The notes under the pieces were generated by a model. That model was not told the DNA's origin and did not search any database. It saw nothing but the letters and a program-made list of their open reading frames with translations. Below, one piece after another: positions 19,996 to 30,160 of a stretch of DNA of 57,215 nucleotides. A program made the translations under genes and the position numbers. The number at the start of each line of letters is the position of its first letter. Positions within the stretch are counted from its first letter, which is position 1. The DNA is taken from positions 1-57,215 of the forward strand of contig JBBHKE010000837.1 of the NCBI GenBank assembly GCA_037447655.1, written 5' to 3'. This DNA is from Zygnema cylindricum (lineage: Eukaryota; Streptophyta; Zygnematophyceae; Zygnematales; Zygnemataceae).

Positions 19996-22057
19996 GTGGT
20001 GCGTGCGGATACGGTCCTCTCTCCGTAACGGCTTACGGAAAAATGGTTTCTGCAACAAGCTCCGTTTTTTTTCAAAATGGGTTGGGATGTGGAGCTTGTT
20101 TCGAGGTAAAAAGTTTAGTCTTAGAAATTTACATTTTTATTTTAGTCTTAGAAGTTTAAAAAGCCTAAGAAATTTTGAAACCGAAATTAGTATTAAGCTT
20201 TAAAACAAGTTATGATTTAAAGGATTATAAATGGTTAAGAATTATGGAACCGTTAAGGATTTGAGGTAAAAAAAAAGGCTTTAAATTATTATTTTTTGAA
20301 ACTAAAAAAGTGAAATTCAAATGGTATTTAAGTGATTTGACAAGTATATTGCTGATGGAAGTCCACACTAATTTAGGTATACATGCACTGATTATATTTA
20401 ATCCGCAGAGATTTTGAGAAAAAAATAACTTTTTTATTCATTCATAAAAAGTCAGGTGATTTTATTTTCACAAAACTGTTTAATTTTTTTCCGATTAAAT
20501 CTGTCTACCAAATTCTAAAATTTCTTCCTACATTTTGACCTAAGTCTAAATCAAAAAAAAAAAACGTAAGTTTTTTTCCTTTTTTTCTCGAAGGTTCTCA
20601 TTTTTTTCTCTCTCCCCCTTCTTTCTCTTCCTTCTTTTGCTTTTTTGCCCGTTTCCCCTTCCCCCCCCCCCTTTTTTTTTTTTTACTTTTTTTTTGGGCA
20701 GGTGATATGTAAAAGTAATCCTTTGTGTTCCAAAAAACCCATTGTTGTCACTGTCACGGACCTGTGCCCCGGAGGAGGAAACCCTAATTGGTGTGTACAT
20801 TTTTTATATTTTTTTTCCCTTTTTTTAGGGAAGGGCAGGTGATATTGATATAGCAATATTTTCTTTTTTTTTGTTTTAAAAGTCAGAGCAATCATCAGGG
20901 TCACGATTTTTTTGTCTCGGAGGAGGAAACACTAATTGTTGAGATTTTTTTTTATTTTTTTCGGGCAGGAGTGGAAATGGGAAAGCACATTTTGATATGA
21001 CGAGGGAAGCTTTTGGAGCCATGGCCACTAAAGGACAAGAAGAGAATCTCCCAAACTATGGATATATGAATCAAATTTTATATCGAAGGTAAATTTGAGG
21101 GCGGGAAAAAAAAATAATAAAACGAAAAAATACTAAGAATAAGAAATTATTGTCACAAATACGAATTTATAGAAAGTCGATACCAAAAAAAATTCCAAAA
21201 CATAATCCATTAAATTTTTTTTTTTCCTAATCAACTATTTGATATTTTTGTTTCTTACAAAGTGCTGTATAATTGTTTCCAAAAAATGGAAGGAGCAGTT
21301 TTTTTTTTTGCTGACGTCATTATCCTTCTCTGCTGACGTCATCTGCATAGTTTGCTGACGACATTTTCACAGTTCGCTGACAACTCCACTTGCTCGCTGA
21401 TATCATCTTCCTTTTCTTCCCGACTGCTATCTTCCTCTTTCTTTTTTTTGCTGACGTCACCTTTCATCATTTGCCGGCCTCATCTTCTTGGCTTGCGGAC
21501 AACCTTCTACCTTGTTTGCTGACGGCAACTTCAAGCTTGCTGAAGTTATTATTGTTTGCTGACGTCATTTTTGTTAGCTGACTTCATTTCTGCTGTTCGC
21601 TGACGTCATCTTATGTATCTGATGTCGTCATGCAGAGTGGCCTGCAAGTACCCGCAGAGAAATGCCCAATTTTCGTTCCAACGGGGGAGCTCGGTGTGGT
21701 GGATAGGTCTCCTCCTCCGAGATGTCGGTGGCCCGGGGACCGTCACCCACGTCAGCGTAAAAACTGTGAGTATTTCTTTTTTGTTTTGTTTTTCTTTCTT
21801 ATTTATATTGTTTTTGTCATTATTGTTATTACTATTGGGAAAATCTGCTGGATCAGTTTTTTTTTGTTTTTTTGTTTTTTTTTTTTTTAGTCACACCATG
21901 TCAACGTAAAATGTACAAGAGTGGGTTTTTTTTTTTTTTCTTTCAATTGTTTTGCTTGGTTTACATCCATATTTAGACTTATTTTAGGTTGTTTCATTGT
22001 GACATCGTGTCACGCTTTTTAAGAATTTCTGTAGTAAATGTTCCTCACTGTCTTTCG

Positions 22058-22119
<62 letters not shown>

Positions 22120-23257
22120 TACCAGTCGAATTCGAACGTATTCCGCCCCATGGTTCACAATTGGGGTGCGGTTTATTCGATTCAATCGACAGGCGATAGG
22201 TTTGAGGGACCTTACGTCATTTTGCTCCAAAACAGAAAAAAAAGTGAGTAAAACAAAATGATAATAATAAGCATGATAATGATAATAATGACGGCGATGG
22301 TAATGGACTAATGGTAATGGTAATGATAATGGCAAACACAATTACAATAACAATAACACATATAAATACAAATGACAAAAACAATGATAATCATAGCAAC
22401 AATCACAATAATAATAACAATGATTGTCACATAACAATAACGATAGCAATAGCAATAACAATAACAATTACAATGAAGTAAAAACAACAATAGCTGGAAG
22501 AGATAAGGGCATATCTTGGTCAAAGTTTTAATGGATTTCTGTTCCCTCTGACCTACTTTAGGTTTTTTGAAACCATATGATAAAATCTAACAAAAAACCT
22601 TTAGAAGAACGCTAAAATACATCTCAAAAGCCTCGTTCAAATACAACAAAAAACTGGGAAGAAACCTCGTTTTACAATCAGCATTTTTTTGGAGAAAAAA
22701 AGAAAAAACAGTAACGAAAACAAAACAAATGTACCAAATTTTTCATTCAATATTTTTTTCCAGATCAATCCCTATTATGTCCGAATGCTATCCCTGGACC
22801 GTACAATTTTGGGGAAATTCTTGATTGTGGAGCCCAATGGACCTCACCCTCTTCTTCTGCCTCCCCCCCTCCTTCCCCCTTTTACCCTCCACCAAGCAAT
22901 CCACCTCCTTCTCCACCTCCTCCTCTATTTCCCCCTTCGCTTTCTCCTTCTCCTCCACCTCCTTCCCTACGTCTAGCCCCTCCCGTATCCGCACGATCTC
23001 CCTCTTCTCCTGCCCCTCCTCCTCTTCGCCCTCCTCCTCCCCCTCCTCCTTCTCTTCCTCCGCCTCTTTCTTTTCCTCCTCCCCCGCCTCCTCGACCTCA
23101 TCCTCCCGCTCCTCCTTCTCCTTATCTTCCTCCTCCTCCGTTTCCATCTCCCCCTCCCTCCTCTCCTTCTCCCCCCACTGAAGAGATAGACTCAAAAGTT
23201 CGAAAAATTGTCGGAGGACCGAAATCGCAAAGCGTACGGTTTCAGACCCGAGTGTGA
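19996..23257 (+). CDS. EXPB: Beta-expansin-type protein with long proline-rich tail (gene 2), first exon not found
   Basis: Recognisable exons: 19996-20105, 20702-20790, 20969-21088, 21636-21765, 22126-22243 and 22764-23257, with GT/AG borders. The first exon is 110 nt, as in the other two genes. Domain 1 includes ACGYGPL, GCGACFE, TDLCPGGG and HFDMTREAF, with the HFD motif. Domain 2 has VWWIGLLLRDVGGPGT, HNWGAVYSIQSTGD and GPYVILLQNRKK, and ends in NAIPGPYNFGEILDCGAQW, the end of the expansin fold. The last exon then continues for about 110 residues of Pro/Ser-rich sequence (PPPSPPPPP and similar), a basic stretch SKVRKIVGG, and stops TGA at 23,257. The exon for the signal peptide and the TWYPG region is not visible upstream. 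The acceptor phase (one base required) shows that one existed. Either it lies farther away than I could recognise or the gene is 5'-truncated. Unlike genes 1 and 3, the exon with HFD is split by an extra intron (20,791-20,968). Confidence 0.75.
20820..20940 (+). repeat. Degenerate exon copy inside the extra intron of gene 2
   Basis: GGGCAGGTGATAT, GTCACGATTT and CGGAGGAGGAAACACTAATTG repeat the preceding acceptor and exon (20,697-20,792: GGGCAGGTGATAT, GTCACGGACC, CGGAGGAGGAAACCCTAATTG) in the same order. The copy has lost the frame and the Cys codons. It lies wholly inside the intron that genes 1 and 3 lack. Confidence 0.75.
21305..21634 (+). promoter_or_regulatory. Intronic GCTGACGTCA array, gene 2
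   Basis: Five perfect GCTGACGTCA sites (about 21,310, 21,331, 21,450, 21,565 and 21,600) and about nine degenerate ones (GCTGACGACA, GCTGATATCA, GCTGACTTCA and others) are spaced roughly 20-25 bp apart. They run to 20 bp before the exon acceptor at 21,635. TGACGTCA is the palindromic bZIP (TGA/CRE-type) site. The embedded CTGAC also matches the branch-point consensus. A matching array lies before the same exon of gene 3. Confidence 0.6.
22062..22118. repeat. (TC)n microsatellite at acceptor of gene 2 exon
   Basis: About 28 TC repeats end seven bases before the ACCAG acceptor at 22,125 and form its polypyrimidine tract. Confidence 0.9.
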
Positions 23258-23286
23258 AATTTATCATGTCGTATTTTGTTTGAGAG

Positions 23287-23293
<7 letters not shown>

Positions 23294-23350
<57 letters not shown>
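23294..23350. repeat. (GA)n microsatellite 3' of gene 2
   Basis: About 26 GA repeats, roughly 35 bp after the gene 2 stop codon. An AATAAA at 23,658-23,663 could serve as the polyadenylation signal. Confidence 0.85.
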
Positions 23351-23369
23351 TTGGCATTATTATATTCCC

Positions 23370-23890
23370 ATTTGTTGTCACACTATGATTCTACATTGCT
23401 CCTAGTTCTTCATTTCCCTCCGGATTTCTAATTTCTAATTCTAAAATCTATCCTCTTTGTTATTCTGTTTTTTTATATTCGGTTCGATCCTAGATACTTT
23501 TATCTTTAGAACCTCAATTAGCGTGTATACCTTATTTTTTTGACTTACTTCTAGTGATTTAGTTTTCAATTCTTTAGTTTTCGATTCTTTAGTTTTTTAT
23601 TCTTTAGTTTCTTTTATTCTTTATTTTTTTTTATTCTTTAGTTTTTTTCTAGTTATCAATAAACGACAAAGTGCACCAATGTGCACTCCATCCACACTAA
23701 TTGTAGTTGCAGAACAAAAAAAATGTATACTAACGTTTTAACAATTATATAATAAGGTTTTGGTTTCTCTTATGTACCTTTTAAGCAACAAATATCACAT
23801 TGATTTATACTTCAATTCTGTTTTTTGTGATTTTGTGAAATGTGTCTTTCGCTTCATTTCCTACTCTTATGGCTTTTCACCGTATTTCTC
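23370..23890. other. Gene 2 3' flank
   Basis: T-rich, with repeated TTCTTTAGTTTT words (23,565-23,650) and the AATAAA at 23,658. No separate gene is seen. Confidence 0.4.
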
Positions 23891-23894
23891 TTCC

Positions 23895-24150
23895 CTCCCC
23901 GTTCACTTCCCTACCCTTTCTCTTCCATCCCCCTTCCCTTCTCTCCCCCTTCTCTCCTCTCCCTCTTCTCTTCTCTCCCTTCTCTCTTCCCTCCCCTTTC
24001 TCTTCTCTTCCATTTCTCTCCCCTCCCCTTTCCCTTCTCTCCCCTTTCTCTCCTCTCCCCCTTCCCTCCTCTCCTGCTCCTCTTCCCTCCCCATTCTCTC
24101 CTCCCCCCCCTCTCTTCTCTCCCCTTTCTCTCCTCTCCCCCTTCTTTTTA
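23895..24150. repeat. CT tract (CCCTTTCTCTTCTC repeats)
   Basis: A short polypyrimidine block with CTCTCCCC and CTTCCCTCC units. It gives overlapping Ser/Pro/Leu open frames on the plus strand and Arg/Glu/Gly frames on the minus strand. None is a gene. Confidence 0.8.
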
Positions 24151-25085
24151 AAATTTTGTGTCCAATTTCTGATAAAGACAAAAGTCAAAGTTGTTACGTG
24201 AGAGATGAAATTCTATGGGCTCCATTGCCACACAAAATTCGCAGATCAAAAGAACTAATCTAGATAGTGCCGACTCCAAGTTTATATAAACCCAAATGAT
24301 TGACCCCTTGACAATCAGAACCCCATTAAAGCTTTGAAACTCTGAGACCTCCATAAGTCCTCAGAGTGGACAGCTTCCAAGAAGCCTCTAGGATAACCCT
24401 GACCCCTTTGTGTTTCAGCAAGAACAACTGCCACCCTGGCAGACAAAAACTCTGACCAACTTCACCCATGTGAAGGCAAGACTCCCCTGAGTCGATAGCA
24501 AAAAGAATCTCTGAATTTGCTCCCCTGAGCACTAAGTTATGGAGGGTCAAAGTTGACCTTTTGTACAGAAGCTCTCTGGGAGAGAGGGTCATATCTCCTA
24601 ATTTTTCTAAGTCCTATCTCTCTCACAGACTCTATCTACTGATGTACGGAGCCAATCAGATTACAGTTTCGTACACAAAAGTACAGCTGCCGGTGTACAT
24701 TTTGTACGGAAATTGTACGACATGGCCTAAATGTCGACACATGTCATATCCGGATTTGGTGCCGTAATCTTCGGAGATACCACGATCCAATGTAATTTCG
24801 TCACGTGTCATCCGATGTGGCGATGACCACAAACCGCCGAAATCCTCCTCTGCGATCTCGGCGTTAATTCTGGCCGTCCGATTAAATTAAACATTTAATC
24901 ATAGCCGTAATAACCACATGCGCGGTATTCATTTTTGGTAAAGAAATAAATGCGCGGTATTGGTTTCTTATCCGTACCGTAATCCGTACTTTTACATTAC
25001 TGGATCTATGTCCCCGTGAAACTATTTCAGTTAATTGAACTATCCTACGTATAAATGTTTAACTAAATATCAAACCCTATATTAC
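24150..25085. other. Anonymous unique region
   Basis: More complex sequence than its surroundings, with a TATATAAACCC word at about 24,283 and overlapping 60-90 codon open frames. No domain is recognised and no LTR ends could be paired. It may be an old retroelement remnant, but nothing in the sequence proves it. Confidence 0.35.
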
Positions 25086-25087
25086 GC

Positions 25088-25178
25088 AATACTACCTCTA
25101 GAGTTAATGGTTTAAAGCTACGTTCTACTGGCTGGTTTTCGGCCGGCAGGTTGTAGGTTCAAATCCTGGAGGTGGTAT
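25088..25178 (+). other. tRNA-like / SINE-like sequence
   Basis: TAGAGTTAATGG resembles an A box and GGTTCAAATCC is a good B box about 50 bp downstream. The flanks ACTACCTC and GAGGTGGT could pair as an acceptor stem with one wobble. The T stem pairs poorly and no convincing anticodon arm is seen, so this is more likely a tRNA-derived SINE head or pseudogene than a working tRNA. Confidence 0.3.
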
Positions 25179-25449
25179 ATATATTTTAGTAAATATATCC
25201 TTAATTATAAATAAACTAATATTTATATCCCGTAAACCTCTGGATAGTCTAGGTAGCCATGGCTCTAGCTTCCTCTCCAATTTCTCAGTGACTGCGACAA
25301 GTTTGAGAGTTGGAGAGAGAAGTTAGAGAGTTTCGTTTCGCGTCACTTTTATTTCGTGTGTAGGTGTTTTATTTCGTGAGGGGACAACAAACGTGTGAAA
25401 GTTCTCATTTGGAGTTACGCGTTTCGAAGGAGAAGGCGTATGCGCCTTA

Positions 25450-26497
25450 GGGTGCGTCTCTATGTGCCAAAGTTAAGGTTTTTCCCTATCGTTTTCCTGT
25501 AAAACTTAGAGCCGTACCGCGTAAGTTTCAGTCGTACAAAAAAATAGAAAAAAATAGAAGTACATTTTGCGTCATCATCGAATTTAAGATGTACTACATG
25601 TTGTCGTTTTGTGTTTTTCGACCCACGGCCACGCTAAAAAACGACATCTTCAAACTTTTCTTTAAAACACAGGGCCGATGTGTTTTAAAACAAAGTATTT
25701 TCGAAAAACAAATAGGAACATGTATTCGCACGTGTAATTTTTTTTTCAAAAATTTCAAACGATTCAAGCGACGGCGAAATGTACACTATTCGTTTTGTTT
25801 TGTCAGTTTGCGTCCATCAAAGTACACAATTTATTTTGTTTTGTTGCATTTCGTTCGGTACGGATTTTTCCATTCCAGGGGTCTGAAAATTACAATGCCA
25901 TTTGAGGAAATCGTGAGAAATCTCTGAGGGCGCCCTAGCAAGTCGCACAAGCCGCCTCTCTCACGCATCCTCGCATTCTCTCTTTCAAACTGCACTATAT
26001 TTCATCCTGTCACGAGGCGGCGGCGGTCAAGATTGCGAGGGAGGAAAAAATGATTGTGAGGCATTGATACCAAAGTGGAATTGGAGAGGGAGTTGCCTCC
26101 TTTGCACCTTACGTCACTATGCAGCCTGCTGATGAGGTAGAACAAAGATTCAAAGCGCGTGGAATTTGCCAAAGAGGCAACCGTACAGGAAAGGTAGCGG
26201 AAACGACACTTCTTCAGCCATGGACATCTTCCATGGCAGAATGTTGAAAGGCTAAACGTCTACAAATGTCACGCAATGTTATGTGACGTTCCAAGCATTT
26301 TTTTACAATTTGGTGAATCATCACATATTGTACACTGTCAACGGCCGTCACGGGCATTTTTTACGTATACAATCGTCACGCCCTTAAGTGACGACTTCGT
26401 TTGGTACGCATAGGGACACACGAAATCCGGGTCCGTCGCATCTGCGCTAAAAACCCAAGTAAATTCTCTAAGTTTGAAGTACATAGAGACCCACCCT
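25450..26497 (+). mobile_element. PIF/Harbinger-type MITE, family A copy 4
   Basis: The termini are GGGTGCGTCTCTATGTGCC and GTACATAGAGACCCACCC, flanked by TTA at 25,447-25,449 and 26,498-26,500. At 1,048 bp it is longer than the other copies. The interior includes TTCCATGGCAGAATG and CTACAAATGTCACGC, related to the copies at 1 and 12.5 kb. No transposase was found. Confidence 0.65.
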
Positions 26498-26509
26498 TAC
26501 TTCGTGGAA

Positions 26510-26945
26510 GTTTCTTTTCCGTGTGCGTTAGGAAGGAGACAAGTGTTGCTGCCTTGCTTGTTTGCTTGCTTTGCTTTGTAAACTAGCTAGAGAGGCTATT
26601 TAGGCAGCATAATTAATTTGCAGGAATATCCTTGGTTTAACTCTGGATCAATTGAGGAGTAAAGATGTTGATCCTTTGTGATCGATTAAGAGAGAGGGAG
26701 ATCCTTCGTGGTCAACTAAGAGAGAAGTGAAGATGTTTTGTGGTCAATTTAGAGGTTGGGGATCCTTAGTGATCCATTTGAAAAATAGAGGTTTTAAGGA
26801 GTGTGATCATTATTGAGTGATCTTATAATAGTGTAAAAGAGGAGAGAAGAGTTGATGTAAAGAGGCTTCTGCCAAAACACTTATAAATCTTTTGACCGAT
26901 TATCCTCTTGTCTTTTATGAGCTTCCGCTGTGTAATGTTTTAAAT
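26510..26945 (+). repeat. LTR-like repeat fragment, copy 2
   Basis: Contains repeated GATCCTT(T/C)GTG(A/G)TC words (26,660-26,790), then GATGTAAAGAGGCTTC, CACTTATAAATCTTT and TTATGAGCTTCCGCTGTGTA. The latter are shared with positions 35-140 of the window. It looks like the end of an LTR whose remainder is lost. It runs directly into the 2.3 kb GA tract. Confidence 0.5.
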
Positions 26946-26989
26946 TTTTCGAGCGTTTATTTTGAGTGGAAATTTTATTTTAAGATCCA

Positions 26990-29265
26990 TTAAAAGAGTG
27001 GGAGAGGGAACGAGGGGGAGAGGGAAAGAGGAGGATAGAGAATATGGGGGGAGAGAAGATGGAAGATCGAAAGAGGGAAGCGAGAAAGAGGGGGGAAGGG
27101 AAAGAGGGTGATTGGGAAAGATGGGGAGGGAGAAAGAGGGGGAGGGAGAAAGAGGGGGAGAGGGAAATAGGGGGAGAGGTAAAGAGTGGGAGGGAGAAAG
27201 AGGGGGAGAGGAAAAGAGGAGGAGAGGGAAAGAGGGGGAGAGGGAAAACTTGGTAAAGGGACAGAGGGGAAGAGGGGGTGAGGAGGCAGAGGCAGGGGGG
27301 TAGGGGGAGACAAGAAAAGGTGGAGAGAGGGCGAGATGGTTCGGGGGAGTGGCGGAGGGGGGGAAGAGGGGATAAGGGTCAGAGGGCTGGAATGAGGGAG
27401 GGGATGGGAGTAGAGGATGGGGGTAGTATGGGGGGGGGAGGAGGGGAGGGAGCGAGGAGGAGAGGGAGGGAGGTGGGGAGGAAGGTTGGAGGGGGGGAAG
27501 AGAGAAGGGGAGGAGGGGAAATGGGGAAGAGGGGAAGAGCGGAAGACGGAAAAAGAGGAGAGGAGTAAAAGGGATGGGGCAGAGTGAGGAGAGGACGTGT
27601 GTAGGAGGGGATAGGGGGAAAGGGGGGAAGAGGTAGAGAGGGAAAGAGGGAAAGTGGGGAAGGAAGCAAGAGGGGACAAGAGGAAGAGAGGATAGGGGAA
27701 GTGGGGGAAAGGGGAAGAGGGGGAGAGGGGAAAAGTGGGGCAAAGAAAGGAAGAGGGGAGGAGTAGGAGAAGGAGAGAGGTACGTAGGTGTAGAGGGAAA
27801 AAAACAAGAGAAAACAAGAGGGAGAGAACAAAGGAAGAAAACACGAGGGAGGTAAGAGCGGGAGAGAAGGGTAAGTGGATAGAGGGTGTCAGAAAGGTAA
27901 TAAGGGAACAAGGGGAGAGGGGAAGTGGACAAAAACATGCAGCGGGGGAGAGCCACAGAAGAGAAGAAGAGGAATAGGGGAAGGAAAAAAGAGGAGAAGA
28001 GGTTGAGAGAGGAAGCAAGAGCATGAAAAGGGGAGAGGGGAAGGGGGTGAGAGGGACAGAGGGAAAGCGTTGCAAACTGCAAGAGAGGAAGAGAGCAGGA
28101 GGAGGGAAGTAGAGGAGGAGAGAAGGTATTGAGTAGAAGTGGGAGGTTAGTGTGGAGAGGGGGAGCGGGGGAGAGAGAGGAAAGGCGAAGAGAGGGAGAG
28201 TTGAACTGGCGTGAGGAGGAAAGGGGAGGAGGGTAAAGCGGCAAATATATGAGAGGGTTCAAGGGGGAGGAAGGGGAAAAGAAGGGAGAAAAGGAGAGGG
28301 TAACACGGGAAGATGGGAAGAAGGGAAGAGGGGTAGAGAGTGTGAAGAGGGGGAGAGAGCGGGGATAGGGGGGAGTGAGAGTAGAGGAAGAAAGGGGGTG
28401 GAAGGGTGGGTGAGGCGGAAACTAGAGGTAGAGGGGAAGATAGAGTGAGAGGGAGGGAGGAGAGTGGAGAGAAGAAATGGGGAGGGGTGAGGGAGAGAGA
28501 AAGAGGGGAAGAGGCAAGATAAGGAGAGAGGGAATGGGGGATAGGTTCAGAGGGGGAGAGTCGGGAAAGGAGGGAAGGAAAGAGGGGAAGTAGGGAAATG
28601 GGGAAGAGGAGGGAAGGTGAAGAGGAAAATAGAGGAGAAGACGGACGTGAGAGGGAAAGGAAGGTGGAAGATGCACACGAGATTGGAAGGCGAGGGGAGA
28701 GGTGACAGAGGGAGAGGAAGAGGGAGAGAGAGAGAGGGAGGGAGGGGAGCGTGAGAATGGACGAGAGAAAGACGGGAAGAGGTGAGTAGTGAAAAGCAGA
28801 AGAATGGAAGAGGTTAAAGGAGATTAAGGAAGAAAACTTGGAGAGGGAGAGAGTGGAAGAGGAAAGGAATGAGGGGGAGAGGGTGTGAGAGGGGTGAGGG
28901 CGTTAAGGTCAGAGGGACAGATGACGAGAGTGGGAGATGGGATGTGAGTGAGATGGGAAGAGTCGGTAAGAGTGAGAGGGGACGGGGGAAAGGGAGAGAG
29001 GGTGAGTGGGAGAGAAGATTACGGGGGAGAGGGGGAATGGGAAAGGAGCAGAGGGGACGTAGGGGACAGGGTGGGTTCGTAGAGTGGCTGAGAGGGAGAG
29101 AGGGAGAGCAAGAAAGAAAGAGAGAGAGAGAGATGGAAAGTGGGGGACATTGGGAGGGTAAGAGATTGAGAGAGAAATAGCGAGGGAGAGAAGCAGGAGG
29201 AGAGAGGGGGAGAGGGGCAGATGGGGAGAAAGGTGGAGGGGGAAGGAGCGAGAGTGGACAGGTGT
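26990..29265. repeat. 2.3 kb polypurine (GA) tract
   Basis: Almost exclusively G and A on the plus strand, with imperfect GGGAGAGGGAAAGAGG and GAAGAGGGG units and no fixed period. Complementary open frames up to 440 codons (minus strand, Ser/Pro/Leu-rich) are artefacts of pyrimidine composition. Such mirror-type tracts can in principle form triplex DNA. Confidence 0.85.
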
Positions 29266-29269
29266 GAGC

Positions 29270-30155
29270 GCTACTAAAAAGAGAATCTCATTTTTTTTTG
29301 CTTTCTGCCATTTTTGTCATTTTGACAAAAGACATAAAAAAAAAAAATTACATAGTTTCGTTCTTTGAGTAGACATATTTGGTAAAACTATCATGGTAAT
29401 AACTAAAAAATTTAAAATCTTCTATCATCATAAAAATACTGAAAATAAATATTCTTGATTAACTATTTTGGTAAATATCTGAAAATGTTATATTCTTGAT
29501 ATAGAATTTGTCTTTTTTGTCTTTTTGGTGGGAACCCCTTTTTTGGATTGAAACAAGATTGAAAATTCGACATAAGTTTACGCGAGTTAAAACAAAAAAA
29601 AAAAAAAAAACTAAAGAAAGACAGAAAAAGAAAGAAAAAACACTTTTGAATCCGTTGGAAAAAAACTCGAAAATAATCTCAATTTTCATATTGTTGTCAA
29701 AAAAGTACAAAAAGTACATTCTCGATAAAAAGAATAAAATAAGAAGAAATGAATTACTTCCGAAGTCTAAATTACACACTTGAGAAAGTAAAACTCTAAT
29801 TCATTTTCAAATGAAAACTGCTTAATGAAGAAATAATACTAACAATTATAACAATATTAAATGACAATATCAACAATAAGAAAAGGGCAATAAAGTAGAA
29901 AGTTTTTGTCATCCAAAAACTTCTCCTCACATGCCCACATAAAATAGTGTCTCCTCTTTTTTTTTCTTCTTTCCTTTTTTGTTTGTTTGTTTGTCCTATT
30001 ATATTTTTAATTTCAAAATAGGAAACTAGGAAGTTATGCTAAAATTAATCCAAAATACAACATTTGACTTAGTACAAAACATAATTTAGTACAAAAAATC
30101 ATTTAGTACGGAATATAATATAGTACAAAATACGTCTTTTATATACATTAGAAAA
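29270..30155. other. AT-rich spacer 3' of expansin gene 3
   Basis: Poly(A) and poly(T) runs and repeated TTTAGTAC(A/G)(A/G)AA words (30,070-30,130). It lies downstream of the gene 3 stop codon and may contain its 3' UTR. No gene is seen. Confidence 0.4.
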
Positions 30156-30160
30156 CATAA

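Noticed and set aside
26940-28262. 440-codon minus-strand open frame resembling an extensin
   Set aside because: Same artefact of a polypurine tract. It lacks a signal peptide and regular SPPPP repeats, unlike the expansin tails, which are tied to upstream exons.
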